A stretch of 64,000 bases of DNA from Acinetobacter lactucae (GCF_001605885.1 NZ_LRPE01000039.1:186001-250000), one strand, 5' to 3'. Counted from the stretch's first letter, positions 46,196 to 56,231 are shown. Notes: generated from the letters alone by a model not told the origin. Numbers and translations are program-made.

Positions 46196-47200
46196 ATGCC
46201 ACAATTAAAAAATTATACAGGCTCAGTGTATGGAGGGCTGGGACATCTATTAAAAGCTTATTGCGAAGCCAATCAATTAGCTATTCCTGAACAATTAGAA
46301 CAAGTTCAAAATCTGGAACGCTTTGACTACGTCGTTTGGCGTGACCTATTAGAAGTGATTTATAAACTAGACCCAAAGCCAGGTTTAGGGCTAGAAATTG
46401 CCAAATATGTGCAACCCAAACACTTAGGGATTATTGCCTACCTTGCTCTCTCTTGCGATGACTTAGGTGAAGCCTTAATTCGCTATCATGATTTTCATCG
46501 TCTAATTTATGACGGGAGCCCATTAGTGGTTGAGCTACAAGGAAGATATGGTTGTATTCGCTGGGAAGCGACTGAGCTACACCCTACCCAGCTTACCGAT
46601 GAAATCGCGATTGCACTGGTGATTCAATTCTTACGTCTTTTTATGTCTCATGAAGACGTGCATCTACATGAAGTACGTTTCTTAAATACTGCCCCTAAAA
46701 ATATTAGAGTCTATGAACAATACTTTCAATGTCCCGTTCGTTTTAGCCAGCCACGTACAGAGTTACTCATTCCAATTACAGAAATTAATAAGCCGCTTAG
46801 CAGCGCTGACCACACGTTACAGCAACTATTGGTGCAGCAAGCACAAGCGCTTTTAGAGCAATTACCAAATTCAACCCAACTTGATCAGCGTTTACAGCAT
46901 TCAATTTTGACTGGTCTACAAAAGAATCAATATCAAATTGAGCATATTGCCGCTCAATTAGGTCTGTCAGTTCGACAACTCCAACGACACTTACAACAAC
47001 AAGGCACCACCTTTCAGGAACGTGTTCAGCAAGTCAGATTTATGCTCGCAACCGAATATTTAAAAGATCCGCATTTAAGTTTACAAGAGATCGCACTTTT
47101 GCTTTGTTATTCGGAACAAAGTGCTTTTCAAAGAGCATTTAAACATTGGACTAATCAGACACCCCAACAATGGAGAGATCATTTTTTAGACAAAGAATAA
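46196..47200 (+). CDS. AraC-family transcriptional regulator (OruR-like)
   Basis: 334 residues. The N-terminal region is the arabinose-binding-like domain of the OruR/ArgR-type group (residues about 20-200), and the C-terminal part has two helix-turn-helix motifs: QIEHIAAQLGLSVRQLQRHLQQQGTTF and LSLQEIALLLCYSEQSAFQRAFKHW. The effector is unknown. Divergent from the hydroxylase gene; a GAGGTGG site precedes the ATG. Confidence 0.9.
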   Translation: MPQLKNYTGSVYGGLGHLLKAYCEANQLAIPEQLEQVQNLERFDYVVWRDLLEVIYKLDPKPGLGLEIAKYVQPKHLGIIAYLALSCDDLGEALIRYHDFHRLIYDGSPLVVELQGRYGCIRWEATELHPTQLTDEIAIALVIQFLRLFMSHEDVHLHEVRFLNTAPKNIRVYEQYFQCPVRFSQPRTELLIPITEINKPLSSADHTLQQLLVQQAQALLEQLPNSTQLDQRLQHSILTGLQKNQYQIEHIAAQLGLSVRQLQRHLQQQGTTFQERVQQVRFMLATEYLKDPHLSLQEIALLLCYSEQSAFQRAFKHWTNQTPQQWRDHFLDKE

Positions 47201-47332
47201 CCAACCAAAACTTACAAATCTTTTCTTGATTAAAACAACACTGAAAACAAAAATTTCATATAGTCACATGCTTCAAATTTTTGTGACGTATTTCACATTA
47301 ATTAAAATAGATTAAATAGATGAGTAATCACA

Positions 47333-48022
47333 ATGAATAAATATTTTGCTGAATTTCTAGGTACGTTTTGGCTAGTCTTTGGTGGTTGTGGTAGCGCAGT
47401 ATTAGCCGCAGCTTTCCCTGAACTTGGTATCGGCTTTGCAGGTGTAGCCCTTGCCTTTGGTTTAACCGTACTCACAGGTGCTTATGCTCTAGGGCATATC
47501 TCAGGTGGACATTTCAATCCCGCGGTAAGTGTTGGCCTTTGGGTCGGTGGCCGCTTCGATGTTAAAGATTTAATTCCATATATTGTTGCTCAAGTGGTTG
47601 GTGCGACTGCTGCTGCATTTGTTCTCTATATTATTGCTCAAGGCCAAGCAGGCTTTAGCGGTGTTGGTGGCTTTGCTACCAATGGTTTTGGTGATTTATC
47701 ACCAAACAAGTTTGGCTTAAGTTCAGCGTTCATTATTGAAGTCGTACTTACGGCGTTCTTCTTAATCATTATTTTAGGTGCAACTGACCGCCGTGCACCT
47801 GCTGGCTTCGCTCCTATTGCAATTGGTTTGGGCTTAACACTCATTCACTTAATCAGTATTCCAGTTACAAACACTTCGGTGAACCCTGCACGTAGTACAG
47901 GTGTTGCGTTCTTTGCTGAAACGGCTGCATTAAGTCAGTTGTGGTTGTTCTGGGTAGCGCCGATTTTAGGTGCTGTTATTGGGGCGATTATTTATAAAGT
48001 GGTAGCTGGGGAGAAGGATTAA
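47333..48022 (+). CDS. aqpZ: Aquaporin Z
   Basis: Six-TM water channel of 229 residues. Both NPA boxes are intact: [13 protein letters not shown] in the first half and [15 protein letters not shown] in the second. The short length and SVNPARS setting favour AqpZ (water) over glycerol facilitators. No strong ribosome-binding site precedes the ATG. A three-hairpin repeat-like element follows. Confidence 0.94.
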   Translation: MNKYFAEFLGTFWLVFGGCGSAVLAAAFPELGIGFAGVALAFGLTVLTGAYALGHISGGHFNPAVSVGLWVGGRFDVKDLIPYIVAQVVGATAAAFVLYIIAQGQAGFSGVGGFATNGFGDLSPNKFGLSSAFIIEVVLTAFFLIIILGATDRRAPAGFAPIAIGLGLTLIHLISIPVTNTSVNPARSTGVAFFAETAALSQLWLFWVAPILGAVIGAIIYKVVAGEKD

Positions 48023-48077
48023 CTGCACGACCGTAAATACCCTGTTCACTCAAATAGTAGTTGTGTAGGTAATGCCT

Positions 48078-48168
48078 CACTTTTGAATGAGCAAAAGTGA
48101 CAAAACTCATTCGTTTCACTGACGTTACTTCCATGTAACGCAGTGAAACAGGCGGCATCCGTGCCGCC
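48078..48168. repeat. Three-hairpin intergenic element
   Basis: Three consecutive inverted repeats: CACTTTTG/CAAAAGTG (48078-48099), GTTTCACTG..GTTAC/GTAAC..CAGTGAAAC (48113-48149) and GGCGGCA/TGCCGCC (48151-48168). It is more GC-rich than the surroundings and lies directly after aqpZ. The modular hairpins recall REP/BIME-type repeats, though I cannot check its copy number. Confidence 0.55.
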
Positions 48169-48201
48169 GTCGCGATAGCAAATTGAGTAAAATAATATTT
48201 A

Positions 48202-48444
48202 TTACAAAAACGGATTATTAATTTCTTGCTCAGCTGGACGTTCAATTTTCTCAGGCAATTCTTCTTTTTCCAAAGCTGTAACCACATCGTTTAAAAAGCT
48301 CTGTAAGGCTTTTGCCTGCTCTAGCCCGACTTTGTCTTTAGTGATTTGCAAATTGCCATAAATGCTGACGCAATCGACATCATTTTCTAATGTTAAATCT
48401 TCAATTGATGAAGACTCTGTACCCTTTTCAAATGGCTTAAACAT
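48202..48444 (-). CDS. Small acidic protein of unknown function
   Basis: 80 residues, strongly acidic, with no signal peptide or hydrophobic segment. The C-terminal 45 residues are probably helical (KVGLEQAKALQSFLNDVVTALEKEELPEKIE). No family recognised. The ATG follows a reasonable ribosome-binding site (AACGAGATAAC). Antisense to nothing else; it converges on aqpZ across the repeat element. Confidence 0.65.
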   Translation of the reverse strand: MFKPFEKGTESSSIEDLTLENDVDCVSIYGNLQITKDKVGLEQAKALQSFLNDVVTALEKEELPEKIERPAEQEINNPFL

Positions 48445-48489
48445 AAGTGTTATCTCGTTGTTATATCTTCACAGTGTAATACGACCAAT

Positions 48490-49089
48490 TTAAAAAAAAT
48501 CAATCAAAATTAAAAGTGCCGATAAAATTAGAAATGCTCCCATCAGGATATTAAAATATTTCAAACGGTTGCCCTGATTGAGCACAACTGAAAATTTATC
48601 GCCACATAGTCCCCAAAAAAACAAACATGCATAGCAAGTGAAGAAATAAATAACGATAAAGACCGGCAATGACTGCGGGTTTTCAATGCTTGTAAACATG
48701 GTAATACCTGACACACAAGCCAACCAAGCTTTGGGATTCAGCCACTGTAATAAGAACCCATCTTTAAAATTGGGAATAATCATCTGTTCGACAGGAGCAT
48801 TTGAAATTGAAATATTGGCGGCGGAGAGAATAATTTTTATGCCGATATAACAAACAAATAGCGTTCCACAAACTGCAAGAATTTTTAATACAACAGGAAA
48901 CTGAGTTAATAAACTCTGAAGACCAAATGCCATAAAAATTAAAAGTAAGGTAAATCCAATGGTGGCGCCTGAAATATAGGGAAGCGATCTTTTTAAACCG
49001 TGATTTAAACTGGTCGATAAAATGACTGTATTTACTGGGCCTGGGGTAATAGACATTGCAAATGAGAAAAGAAACATCGAGGCAAACAT
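48490..49089 (-). CDS. LysE/RhtB-family exporter
   Basis: 199 residues with about six hydrophobic segments. The N-terminal signature is SITPGPVNTVILSTSLNHG and the central one is FLLQWLNPKAWLACVSGI, as in RhtB/LysE amino-acid exporters. I chose the ATG at 49089, which has an AAGGA site. An in-frame ATG at 49119 overlaps a perfect palindrome and is less likely. Substrate unknown. Confidence 0.87.
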   Translation of the reverse strand: MFASMFLFSFAMSITPGPVNTVILSTSLNHGLKRSLPYISGATIGFTLLLIFMAFGLQSLLTQFPVVLKILAVCGTLFVCYIGIKIILSAANISISNAPVEQMIIPNFKDGFLLQWLNPKAWLACVSGITMFTSIENPQSLPVFIVIYFFTCYACLFFWGLCGDKFSVVLNQGNRLKYFNILMGAFLILSALLILIDFF

Positions 49090-49117
49090 TGTTATTGTCC
49101 TTATTAAAATAAGATCC

Positions 49118-49135
49118 ATAGACAGATCTGTCTAT
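49118..49135. promoter_or_regulatory. Perfect 18-bp palindrome, probable operator
   Basis: ATAGACAGATCTGTCTAT is a perfect two-fold symmetric site about 30 bp upstream of the LysE-family start. Its form (TAGACAGATCTGTCTA) is typical of TetR/AcrR-type operators. No such regulator gene is adjacent. Confidence 0.65.
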
Positions 49136-49184
49136 AGATTCTATTTTAAACAATTACGGTTTTGCAATAACAACAAAAAACGAC

Positions 49185-50264
49185 TTATTTCATTATTTGC
49201 AGGAAATAGTTCACTAAAGCTTCCACCAATTGTTTCACAATCGCCTGACGGGTTTCTTCGTCAATCGTTGGAACTTTTGCTTCCATTGGTTCCGAAGAAC
49301 CAGTTTTTTGCTTTTTAAATTGGTCTTGTAGCGCTTGAATTTGGTCAGCATTTAAGTCTTGCTCACACTGACTTTCACCATCCCAGTGTAAATAGTCGAG
49401 CTTTTGATTTGGCTTAACTTGGCTTGCTGTTAAAGGTAAGCGATAGACATTACGCTTTTGTTGCTCAGTTAACTGCGGAAATAGGTTAACGCCTAAGCGT
49501 TCCTCTAGATAGCAAACACTCACCACTTTCACTTGTAGAGAGTTATTGTTGGGCGCGTAATACGCTCCGATCGCGCCAGTTTTTGGCATATATACCGCTT
49601 TATAAACCGCGGTAGGAACAATTACACCTTGTCCAATGGTTTTAAGTCTTTTCCCTTCAAAAACAGGACCTGTCACCACGTAAACATCTTGTTTTTGTTT
49701 AGTGGCAATAGCTCGGGTCGCTTCTTCGAGCTTACGCCAGACTTCTTGGTTATTTTTAGGCGCTTGAGGCACCATATTGCTTAACGAGAAACTATCAGAT
49801 TGGGATTCTTTATTTGGCATATCACCATTTGGTGCCATATGGCCACGGTCATAGCCTGAACCACGATAGTCACTTAACAGTGCCCGATGTTTTTGAGCAA
49901 CACGGGTTTCTTCATGGAAATTATCTTCACGCTTAATTTTGACACTTAAACGTTCTGCATTTAAATGCTCTGCCGACCATAACGGCGTTTTAGAAATGCC
50001 TGAATACAAAACATTAAAGCCATTAAAGCACAGCGGATAACTGTCTTTTTTTAGACTTTCTTTATTTAAAGCAGGTGGAACTTCACGATAGAACTGATTA
50101 AGACAACTCGAGTTAGTCGTTAAAGGCGAAAACCACTGCGAAATCTTTTCACTACCAAAAGCAATCGCAAAACTTCCAGCAGCAATACAAGCAAGAATAA
50201 TCTTGCCAAAATGCCCACTTAGAGAAAAAGAGTTTTTACCTTTACTACGTTTTTTAGTTGCCAT
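49185..50264 (-). CDS. DNA/RNA non-specific endonuclease (NucA/NUC1 type)
   Basis: 359 residues from the ATG at 50264. A basic N terminus and a single hydrophobic segment (IILACIAAGSFAIAFG, residues about 24-39) act as signal or anchor, placing the nuclease domain outside the cytoplasm. The beta-beta-alpha metal catalytic motif DRGHMAPNGD is intact, with the later Asn-rich NMVPQAPKNNQEVW segment. A Glu/Gln-rich tail follows. Roles in DNA use or biofilm are possible but not shown here. No inhibitor gene is seen beside it. Confidence 0.9.
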   Translation of the reverse strand: MATKKRSKGKNSFSLSGHFGKIILACIAAGSFAIAFGSEKISQWFSPLTTNSSCLNQFYREVPPALNKESLKKDSYPLCFNGFNVLYSGISKTPLWSAEHLNAERLSVKIKREDNFHEETRVAQKHRALLSDYRGSGYDRGHMAPNGDMPNKESQSDSFSLSNMVPQAPKNNQEVWRKLEEATRAIATKQKQDVYVVTGPVFEGKRLKTIGQGVIVPTAVYKAVYMPKTGAIGAYYAPNNNSLQVKVVSVCYLEERLGVNLFPQLTEQQKRNVYRLPLTASQVKPNQKLDYLHWDGESQCEQDLNADQIQALQDQFKKQKTGSSEPMEAKVPTIDEETRQAIVKQLVEALVNYFLQIMK

Positions 50265-50519
50265 GTTTCTATCAATACCACTGTCCACACGCAGCTTAAC
50301 AATCCTACTTTTTTAAGTATATCTCTTATCTTTCAAATGGTTAAAACATAGTCAGCTTTTTTGTAACTCCATTACCCATTACGTAACAATCTGTTGGAAT
50401 TATGAGTGGCTTTGGCTATTGAATTACGCCAATTGCGTATCTTTCGTTGAAAAACACTGATGGCTTATGACATGGTTAGCTCCACAAATTTGGATAAAAA
50501 TATAATCGGAGTCCACTTA

Positions 50520-50963
50520 ATGATCCATTCAAAGATTATTGGTATTGGCGTAATCACAGGATTGTGTAGTATGGCTGCTATGGCCGAACCAGCAGTCCAA
50601 CCAGGCGACACTTTAGAAAGCTTATCTAAAGTCAAAGTCACTACTACCGTAAATGGCCAACCCGGCTCTATTAGTGATTTAGTCAATAGCGGACAAGTAC
50701 AGCAAGTTTCTGCTGCACCAACAAGTGCGGCGCCTACAGGTGCTCCAATTCCAGCAGACGTTCCACCAGCTCCACCAGCAGGCGGTGAAATGGCGCCACC
50801 AGCAGCACCAACTGATGCAGTACCACCTGCACCGAACCAAGCGGCTCCTGCGCCACAAGATCCAAACATGCCACCACCTCCGGCAGATCAAACTCAGTCG
50901 GCAGACCCGATGGCAAAAGAGGGTGCTTTACCAGCTGATGCACCTATGCAACAAGCTCAATAA
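50520..50963 (+). CDS. Secreted proline/alanine-rich protein of unknown function
   Basis: 147 residues. A signal peptide (MIHSKIIGIGVITGLCSMAAMAE) leads into a short ordered part (about 45 residues) and then a low-complexity tail of Pro, Ala, Gln and Asp typical of a disordered periplasmic or surface linker. The ATG at 50520 has a GGAG site. The GC-rich repetitive coding gives long open frames on other strands, which I take as shadows. Shared terminator with kup. Confidence 0.75.
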   Translation: MIHSKIIGIGVITGLCSMAAMAEPAVQPGDTLESLSKVKVTTTVNGQPGSISDLVNSGQVQQVSAAPTSAAPTGAPIPADVPPAPPAGGEMAPPAAPTDAVPPAPNQAAPAPQDPNMPPPPADQTQSADPMAKEGALPADAPMQQAQ

Positions 50964-50976
50964 TCAGAGCCAAAAA

Positions 50977-51005
50977 AAACCAAGACATCTGTCTTGGTTT
51001 TTTTA
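50977..51005. terminator. Bidirectional terminator before kup
   Basis: AAACCAAGAC/GTCTTGGTTT with a 4-base loop, A run on the left and T run on the right. Confidence 0.92.
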
Positions 51006-51017
51006 TGCATCAACTTT

Positions 51018-52919
<1,902 letters not shown>

Positions 52920-53013
52920 TTAGCGCAATCTTATCACCTCTATTATTTTTTTTCTGTAATGCTCGTCTTAAATCTTGGCAGAACTCGTTTTTTTAGTTAC
53001 TATCGCACGCCTT

Positions 53014-53103
53014 GGTGAGGTGTCCGAGTGGCTTAAGGAGCACGCCTGGAAAGTGTGTATACGTTTGCGCGTATCGAGGGTTCGAATCCCTCTCTCACCG
53101 CCA
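53014..53103 (+). tRNA. tRNA-Ser (anticodon GGA)
   Basis: 90-nt class II tRNA with a long variable arm (TATACGTTTGCGCGTAT) and encoded CCA. Acceptor stem GGTGAGG/TCTCACC, discriminator G; anticodon loop CTGGAAA gives GGA. Confidence 0.95.
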
Positions 53104-53119
53104 GAATTGAAATTTAAAG

Positions 53120-53150
53120 AAGCTTAAACTTAAAGGGTTTAGGCTTTTTT
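53120..53150 (+). terminator. Terminator of tRNA-Ser
   Basis: AAGCTTAAAC/GTTTAGGCTT with one G-U pair, then a T run. Confidence 0.85.
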
Positions 53151-53285
53151 ATTGGCTAAAATATTAAAAATAGCCAAACAAATATTGATAATTTTTACAT
53201 CCCTAACAACGCCTAAATTCGATTAAACATTTAAATTCAATAAAGAATCTTATTTCTTTAGCTAAAATCAGAAAGAAATTCATAC

Positions 53286-53882
53286 TTACATAAGGTTTTC
53301 GGCTTGTTCTAAAGACTCATAATGCTTATAACATCCTCTACACTTTCCACATGGATAATTTGCTTTATGACAACTATGGCTCCAACTCTTTAATACATTT
53401 AAATTCACTTTAGATGCTTTGATAAGCTCTGCTGTAGTTAAATGATTCACTGGAGCAGTGATCCTTAGATTACCTTCTTGAAGAGATATTAAATTATCAA
53501 TACAGTCTATAAATCTTTGTGAACCATCAATGTGAGATGAATCATTTGCCACTGAGGCAATCATGATCTCATTAATATTTAATTGTATTGCTTTCATAGC
53601 ACATAAAGTAATCAAGAGTTGATTTCTATAAGGCCACCAATCTGAGAACTCATTGTATTTACTCATTGGATTATTGCTAAGATCTCCCATTCCCAGGTGG
53701 CTACAATCAACCTTGATAATTTCATGGATGATTCCAAGCTTCTTACATACAAATTCGGAAGATATAATTTCCGCATCAGCAGCTGATTGACCATAATCAA
53801 TGGTTATTGCAATATCTGGTTTCTGAAGAAAAGCCAGACAAAAAGAATCAATACCACCAGATAATAAAAGGCACTTTTTCAT
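53286..53882 (-). CDS. QueC-like 7-cyano-7-deazaguanine synthase homologue
   Basis: 198 residues, shorter than housekeeping QueC. The PP-loop ATPase motif is SGGIDS (residues 8-13); IDYGQSAADAEI and WPYRNQLLITL match conserved QueC segments; the zinc knuckle is CX6-7CX2CX2C near residues 171-184 (CHKANYPCGKCRGC). QueC converts carboxy-deazaguanine to preQ0 in an ATP-dependent way. Divergence and context suggest a specialised, not housekeeping, role. The ATG at 53882 overlaps the stop of the kinase-transferase gene (ATGA); another ATG lies three codons upstream. It is the last gene of the three-gene operon. Confidence 0.85.
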   Translation of the reverse strand: MKKCLLLSGGIDSFCLAFLQKPDIAITIDYGQSAADAEIISSEFVCKKLGIIHEIIKVDCSHLGMGDLSNNPMSKYNEFSDWWPYRNQLLITLCAMKAIQLNINEIMIASVANDSSHIDGSQRFIDCIDNLISLQEGNLRITAPVNHLTTAELIKASKVNLNVLKSWSHSCHKANYPCGKCRGCYKHYESLEQAENLM

Positions 53883-55078
53883 TGATTCCATATCGCTCTA
53901 TATATTAGAAAATCTATATCATCTGAAATCACGCATCCCGTTCCTTCAAACATAGTTAAGTCTTTTTTTGCTGTATAATTCAAATACATAAATACTTTTT
54001 TCTTTAATGCTTTAGCATAGCCAATTTCAAATATAGTACCGGGGTCGAAATTATTTGAAATAGCAAAAATATTGTCTGCATTTTCTAAACCTTGAAGATC
54101 AGCTTGAGCAATTTGGGCAGAATTATTAGATACACCAACTGCATGATATGGTGAAAAAACTTGAATATTATATAATTCAAAAATCGCTTTTATCTTCTCA
54201 ACTAACCATAACTCAGAAATTGAGAAAAATGGTCCAGCTAAATAAATCTTTCTTGCAATATTCTTTTGATCCAATTCAACAAAAGTACGATCTAAAATAA
54301 TCGACAGATTTTCGTAAGTTTGGGTTTCTACATATACTGATACCGCTTTTGAAGCTTTTAAAGCTGCTTCTATTGGGTCTAAGTTTTCTATTATCCAGCT
54401 ATATGCAAAACAAGCTGAGAAGATATCACCTGAGCCAATCTTATTAAACTTATTAGATAAGAAAAGAGGAATATCTGAGATTTCATCATTTACTAATACC
54501 TGAGCTCCATAAGGCCCCCTTTTTAGAACAACAATATCCGCACTATTAACTTCTTTTACTTTTCTTATCAAATCTGAATTTTCTAAGCTTCCTACCATTG
54601 CTTTAGCTTCATGTTCATTTAAAACAATAGCTAGTTCTCCCGCAACAGATCCAGTCTCATTAAATTTCTTTGGTTGTGAAGTGTTCTGCGGGTCATAAAC
54701 AACTTTATTAGTAGCTTTAATCTTTATATTTGCATTTAACATACCAAAATAAAGGCAGTTATCTAAATTAACTTCTCTTTCATAAAAACCTTCATAACCA
54801 ATAATCAATGGGTCAAATAAATAAGTATTATATTCAAAAGAAATATCTGATTCAGTTTCTTGATTGATAATTTCAATCTGGCTATTACTAGAAATAAATC
54901 CTCTTTTACTAGCTTGAAATGATTTACAAGCTAGCGTGGTTGCACATGTTATAAATTTGACATCTATATTCTGCTCCGCTAAAAATAAAGCAGCTCTTCC
55001 CCCAGAACCTAAAAAAAAATCCGATTTTGTTGAAATTTCTCTATAAAGCCCTCCTACTACGGTAATATTATTTTTCAT
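53879..55078 (-). CDS. PfkB-family kinase fused to a nucleoside 2-deoxyribosyltransferase-like domain
   Basis: 399 residues in two domains. Residues 1 to about 270 resemble PfkB sugar/nucleoside kinases: GSGGRAALFLAEQ (24-36), Mg-binding NEHE (154-157), and GSGD (215-218) with D218 as the expected catalytic base. Residues 277-399 resemble nucleoside 2-deoxyribosyltransferases and related nucleotide N-glycosidases: KIYLAGPFF, then DPGTIFEIGYAKAL with E351 as the likely nucleophile. A nucleoside may be phosphorylated and its base then released or exchanged; that is inference. ATGA overlaps join it to both neighbours. Confidence 0.85.
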   Translation of the reverse strand: MKNNITVVGGLYREISTKSDFFLGSGGRAALFLAEQNIDVKFITCATTLACKSFQASKRGFISSNSQIEIINQETESDISFEYNTYLFDPLIIGYEGFYEREVNLDNCLYFGMLNANIKIKATNKVVYDPQNTSQPKKFNETGSVAGELAIVLNEHEAKAMVGSLENSDLIRKVKEVNSADIVVLKRGPYGAQVLVNDEISDIPLFLSNKFNKIGSGDIFSACFAYSWIIENLDPIEAALKASKAVSVYVETQTYENLSIILDRTFVELDQKNIARKIYLAGPFFSISELWLVEKIKAIFELYNIQVFSPYHAVGVSNNSAQIAQADLQGLENADNIFAISNNFDPGTIFEIGYAKALKKKVFMYLNYTAKKDLTMFEGTGCVISDDIDFLIYRAIWNQ

Positions 55079-55398
55079 TGTATTTTAACTCGTATAAATG
55101 AATCCCATTCAAAGCTACTAATTAAAGCAGTGTAGTTATAACCTTGTTCTAAACACTCTATTAACTTACCAATTAAGGAGTCAGCTCCATAGCCAACTAA
55201 ATTGTCTTTATATTCAAATACTAGTGCCCCATCTTCGGCATACATTGTTAGTAAAATGCCATTTAACTCTTGCGTATCGAATACGCTAAAATCAGGCCTA
55301 ACAATACTTATAGCTATATTCAAATTTTCACAAGTTATTTCATGGTCTGTTGAAGGTCTAAAGCTACCTGATCCAAAATTTCCGCCCCCACCTGACAT
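55075..55398 (-). CDS. Small protein with glycine-rich N terminus, first gene of the QueC-like operon
   Basis: 107 residues, not a family I can name. It begins MSGGGGNFGSGSF (six Gly in thirteen residues, predicted flexible), followed by a compact-looking domain of alternating strands (NLNIAISIVRPDFSVF; LNGILLTMYAEDGALVFEY; WDSFIRVKI) with two Cys. A strong AGAGGT site precedes its ATG, better than those of the next two genes, suggesting it is made in excess. Its stop overlaps the next start (ATGA). In this setting it could be a protein substrate or sensor of the QueC-like enzyme. Confidence 0.8.
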   Translation of the reverse strand: MSGGGGNFGSGSFRPSTDHEITCENLNIAISIVRPDFSVFDTQELNGILLTMYAEDGALVFEYKDNLVGYGADSLIGKLIECLEQGYNYTALISSFEWDSFIRVKIQ

Positions 55399-55631
55399 TT
55401 TTATACCTCTTTCTTTAAGTTATTTATACTAAATATATACAATCATTTTTTTAAAGCAAATATATTTTATACTATTTGTTTAGATCAAAATTATCCAAGA
55501 TTTCATTTTATTTATATACTTGTTCTAATAACTCTTATTTTAGTTAGAACAATATTTAGATTTTTGAATTAATTAAGCTCATCATAAATTTTATTAGAAA
55601 ATATATAAAAACCTAAATTTTTACTTATAAG

Positions 55632-55656
55632 AAAAGACCCAAACTCTCACGTTCAG
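55632..55656 (-). terminator. Possible weak terminator of the oxidoreductase gene
   Basis: On the minus strand GGCCTGAAC/GTTTGGGTC can pair with several G-U pairs and is followed by TTTT. The stretch 55399-55631 is AT-rich and holds only the upstream region of the three-gene operon. Confidence 0.45.
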
Positions 55657-55673
55657 GCCTCCTCTCCTAAAAT

Positions 55674-56231
55674 CTACACAGACAATTTCAGCAACTTCTG
55701 AACATACTCAATCGCATTATTTTCGATGTCTTGTTGAGTCGGAACATCGTCATCTTCTGATGGATTAGTATCTAAACCGTAAAATGCATGAAGTGGTTGA
55801 TAGATTGCCCCAACATATAAAGCTGTTAGCTCAAATGGAATAAAAACCTTCTCTAAAGAAATTTGATATTCGCCACTTTCCGAATAAACCTTTTCTTGAG
55901 CACCAGCAGACACCGCCAGCATAAACTTCTTATTTTTAAGCTTATCGCCAGTTGAACCATACGCCCAACCATACGTTAAAACTTCATCAAGCCATTGTTT
56001 CAAAAGCGGCGGGCAGTTAAACCAATACACTGGAAATTGAAAGACTAAATTTTCGTATTGCTCTACAAGCGCTTGCTCTTTGGCAACATCAATCACCCCG
56101 TCTGGGTAGGCTTCATAAATTTGATGAACCGTAAATTGGTCTGGGTGTTTTTCTAGTTCCTCAATCCATCTTTTATTTACAACAGACTGGTCTATGTGAG
56201 GATGGGTAACGATGACTAATGTCTTTTTCAT
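55674..56231 (-). CDS. NAD(P)H oxidoreductase, flavodoxin-like (KefF/YwrO type)
   Basis: 185 residues. N-terminal flavodoxin-like fold (TLVIVTHPHIDQSVVNKRW), FPVYWFNCPPLLKQWLDEVLTYGWAYG (FMN and quinone site, hallmark of the family) and a conserved LAVSAGA segment. Such FMN enzymes reduce quinones or other electrophiles. It is divergent from an HxlR regulator, the classic arrangement for redox-controlled quinone reductases. Confidence 0.88.
   Translation of the reverse strand: MKKTLVIVTHPHIDQSVVNKRWIEELEKHPDQFTVHQIYEAYPDGVIDVAKEQALVEQYENLVFQFPVYWFNCPPLLKQWLDEVLTYGWAYGSTGDKLKNKKFMLAVSAGAQEKVYSESGEYQISLEKVFIPFELTALYVGAIYQPLHAFYGLDTNPSEDDDVPTQQDIENNAIEYVQKLLKLSV

Noticed and set aside
47988..48287. 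99-codon minus-strand ORF spanning the end of aqpZ and the three-hairpin element
   Set aside because: It overlaps aqpZ and the acidic small-protein gene and is better explained by the repeat structure.
50465..50943. Several long ORFs opposite and alongside the proline/alanine-rich gene
   Set aside because: They come from low-complexity GC-rich codons; only the plus-strand frame has a signal peptide and a ribosome-binding site.
53104..55673. Attachment-site direct repeat of the tRNA-Ser 3' end
   Set aside because: I looked for a second copy of the GTTCGAATCCC or CTCTCACCGCCA segments past the operon and found none, and no integrase is present.
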